This document shows, piece by piece, positions 62,326 through 64,000 of a stretch of 64,000 nt of DNA (position 1 is its first letter; every line of letters begins with the position of its first letter). The DNA is taken from contig JBMOPE010000040.1 of the NCBI GenBank assembly GCA_049323755.1, positions 67,457 to 131,456 on the forward strand, given 5' to 3'. Below the pieces are notes generated by a model, which saw only the letters and a program-made list of their open reading frames with translations, was not told where the DNA came from and searched no databases. The position numbers were made by a program, and so were the translations under genes. This DNA comes from BRHc4a sp049323755 (GTDB taxonomy: Bacteria > Bacillota > Desulfotomaculia > Desulfotomaculales > Desulfocucumaceae).

Positions 62326-63675
62326 TTATTTGGGGATAGTTATTTTAAATTCCACGAAATCCTCTTCACTAAAAGCCCTGATGCAGCCTTTGTATTTTTC
62401 AACTATATCTTTGACTATGGTCATTCCAAGGCCGGAATGGCCCTTTTTGGTGGTAAATCCGGGAGAGAATATATCATCAGTAATTTCAACAGCACTTTTA
62501 TTTGACACCCTTACCAGGTAAGCATCCCTTAAGGAGACTTCCAGACTAACCAGCTTATCACCGCCGCTGTTATTTTCCACAGCATCAAATGCGTTATCAA
62601 TCAAATTTCCCAGGAGCGAACCCACCTCATTTGCCTTAAGAGGGAATGATTTAAGTGAACAATCAATGCTTATGTCAAACCGGATTCCCCTTGCTTCGGC
62701 TACGCCTAGTTTTGTATAAAGAAGAGCACTTATATTATAGTTGTCCGTTTTGATTATTTCAGCGGGGCCTGAAATATACTGGTTGGTTCTTTCAATAAAT
62801 TCACCGGCTTTCTCGCATTTGCCCATCTGGATTAGACCATAAACCACCTGCAACTGGTTATTAAAGTCATGACGCTGTTTTCTGATGGAAAGTATCAGTT
62901 CTTTCAACCTACTTATTGTTTCCTCAGCATTGGCAGCCTCCATCTCCTTATCCATGTACTTACCCATTCTCTGTACCGTCCACAGCGACATAAAGGATAG
63001 AAAAATAATAAGTACATTAAACCAACCCTTAAAAAAATATTGGTCATAATCGCCATAGCTACCTAATTGAACAGGAACATGTGTGAAGTTAAATAACCAT
63101 AAAAGTAGTAGCGGAAGGAAAACAAAAACCATTGCAGGCAGGTACTTTCTGTATAGTAAACTAATCCCATGTTCAGTATTTACGTTATATTTTAATCTTA
63201 AATAATTCCAGCCGGTAATCCGTATGAAAGTTATATTATTCTTTCGGAACAGAATTGTTATAGCGAGCATTAAAACAGTAGCAGGAACAGTAAACAGTAA
63301 TCTATTGTATTCGTCTTTTACAAGGTCAACCATGGTAAGCCCTGTGGCAGCCTTAACCAGTTGTGTTACTAAAATCTCAGACAAGATGAAAATGATCGCT
63401 GCGGCAACAACTCCCACTGATGAAGCCAGTATGGTATTCCTTGTAATCACACTAATCAAGACAATATATGAAATCGTTTGTAGTAGGGTATGCATTCCCA
63501 TGGGTATGGGAATGGCCCTGACTATATATGCAATTACTGTCTGAATTAGCGCTATAAGAATAATTTCCTGCAACCGGGGGCTGCCCCCAATAAATATAAT
63601 AACGAAAAAGGATACTACCAGAGCCTCCGGAAAAGAAATAGTAAGCATATAAAAGATGGAAAAGTATTGATCCAA
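62326..63675 (-). CDS. AgrC-like sensor histidine kinase, copy 2
   Basis: 449 residues from the TTG at 63675, eight bases after AAGGGG; this start aligns MDQYFSIFYM with MDPYISLFFM of copy 1, whereas the longer frame to 63720 has no counterpart. Same architecture: six or seven membrane helices, H-box QRHDFNNQLQVVYGL, N-box GNLIDNAFDAVEN, G-box SGLGMTIVKDIVEKYKG. All kinase motifs are intact. No LytTR repeats upstream and no agrBD of its own, so it may sense the same or another peptide. Separated from copy 1 by the tRNA fragment. Confidence 0.9.
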   Translation of the reverse strand: MDQYFSIFYMLTISFPEALVVSFFVIIFIGGSPRLQEIILIALIQTVIAYIVRAIPIPMGMHTLLQTISYIVLISVITRNTILASSVGVVAAAIIFILSEILVTQLVKAATGLTMVDLVKDEYNRLLFTVPATVLMLAITILFRKNNITFIRITGWNYLRLKYNVNTEHGISLLYRKYLPAMVFVFLPLLLLWLFNFTHVPVQLGSYGDYDQYFFKGWFNVLIIFLSFMSLWTVQRMGKYMDKEMEAANAEETISRLKELILSIRKQRHDFNNQLQVVYGLIQMGKCEKAGEFIERTNQYISGPAEIIKTDNYNISALLYTKLGVAEARGIRFDISIDCSLKSFPLKANEVGSLLGNLIDNAFDAVENNSGGDKLVSLEVSLRDAYLVRVSNKSAVEITDDIFSPGFTTKKGHSGLGMTIVKDIVEKYKGCIRAFSEEDFVEFKITIPK

Positions 63676-63782
63676 GGACATGGCCCCTTTTTTGTTGTAT
63701 TTTGGATAACAATAATACAATTTGTATATATATTAGTTATCTTGTAATAAATTCCTCCTTACCCCAATAAAGCAAAAACAAA

Positions 63783-63803
63783 AAACCGGTCACTCGACCG
63801 GTT
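63783..63803 (-). terminator. Terminator after the tRNA cluster
   Basis: AACCGGTC and GACCGGTT pair around ACTC; the minus strand continues TTTTGTTTTTGC. It lies nine bases after the tRNA-Met CCA end. Confidence 0.8.
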
Positions 63804-63811
63804 TGGTTTGC

Positions 63812-63888
63812 TGGTAGCGGCGCAGGGATTTGAACCCCGGACACCACGGGTATGAACCGTGTGCTCTAACCATCTGAGCTACGCCGCC
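63812..63888 (-). tRNA. tRNA-Met (anticodon CAU)
   Basis: 77 bases, cloverleaf complete: acceptor GGCGGCG pairs with CGCCGCT (one G-U at 1-72), anticodon stem CACGG/CCGTG with loop TTCATAC, T-arm GGTTCAAATCC, encoded CCA. Lacks the C1-A72 mismatch and GGG/CCC stem of the initiator, so elongator Met (or Ile2 after modification) is likely. Confidence 0.93.
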
Positions 63889-63891
63889 ATA

Positions 63892-63967
<76 letters not shown>

Positions 63968-63968
63968 A

Positions 63969-64000
63969 TGGTTGCGGGGGTAGGATTTGAACCTACGACC
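63969..64000 (-). tRNA. Initiator tRNA-fMet, 3' part (cut by window edge)
   Basis: T-arm GTAGGTTCAAATCCTAC, acceptor 3' strand CCCCGCA, A73 and CCA. GGTCGT before the T-arm and CCCCGCAACCA agree with bacterial initiator tRNA. The 5' part lies outside, so the anticodon is not seen. Confidence 0.75.

Overview
The window looks like a chromosomal segment of an anaerobic, endospore-forming Firmicute of the Desulfotomaculum/Pelotomaculum type (Peptococcaceae sensu lato). This is inferred from the low-GC Gram-positive ribosomal gene order, a CwlD spore-cortex amidase, a selenocysteine formate dehydrogenase wired to NuoE/NuoF-type subunits, frequent TTG starts behind strong Shine-Dalgarno sequences, and SLH, AcuA and agr genes. 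No marker here fixes the species.

Region 1 (1-7.2 kb) serves formate metabolism. It holds the end of a molybdenum-cofactor gene (mobA), a small Fe-S protein, and a minus-strand operon nuoE-like, nuoF-like, truncated FdhA-like Fe-S protein, fdhA. The fdhA gene is read through an in-frame UGA (selenocysteine) followed by a clear SECIS hairpin. Region 2 (7.2-20.4 kb) is mixed housekeeping and accessory: 5-formyl-THF cyclo-ligase, an ACT-domain protein with phenylacetate-CoA ligase, a radical SAM/PDZ/DUF512-like protein, tsaD, a sirtuin, small unknown proteins, acuA, an SLH protein, a DUF523 protein, a stand-alone carbohydrate-binding module and cwlD. Short inverted-repeat elements flank the sirtuin gene.

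Region 3 (20.5-58.0 kb) is one long minus-strand block of translation and transcription genes. In transcription order it runs: tuf copy 2, rpmG-secE-nusG-rplKAJL, rpoBC, L7Ae-like gene, rpsL-rpsG-fusA-tuf copy 1, the S10 operon, the spc operon (secY-map with no adk between them), infA-rpmJ-rpsMKD-rpoA-rplQ, ecfA1-ecfA2-ecfT-truA and rplM-rpsI. Two small genes too short for routine ORF calling, rpmJ and rpmG, were found by direct reading. Sigma-A-like promoters are visible before rpmG, rpoB and rplM. An L10 leader with terminator and several hairpins subdivide the block. Two near-identical tuf copies bracket about 17 kb.

Region 4 (58.1-64.0 kb) is the most interesting part. It is a complete agr-type peptide quorum-sensing locus: two AgrC-like kinases, AgrB, a 41-residue AgrD-like pre-peptide not found by length-limited ORF calling, and a LytTR response regulator. 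Three direct repeats with exactly 21-bp spacing sit just upstream of a TATAAT box before the agrC1-B-D-A operon. The same motif lies, at 42 bp spacing, before a neighbouring degenerate receiver-domain gene, which suggests a small regulon. The AgrD core appears to carry Ser where most family members have the ring-forming Cys, so a lactone signal is proposed. The two kinases arose by a tandem duplication that also copied the 3' part of a tRNA-Met gene. The window ends in a tRNA cluster (Met, Thr, and the 3' part of initiator Met).
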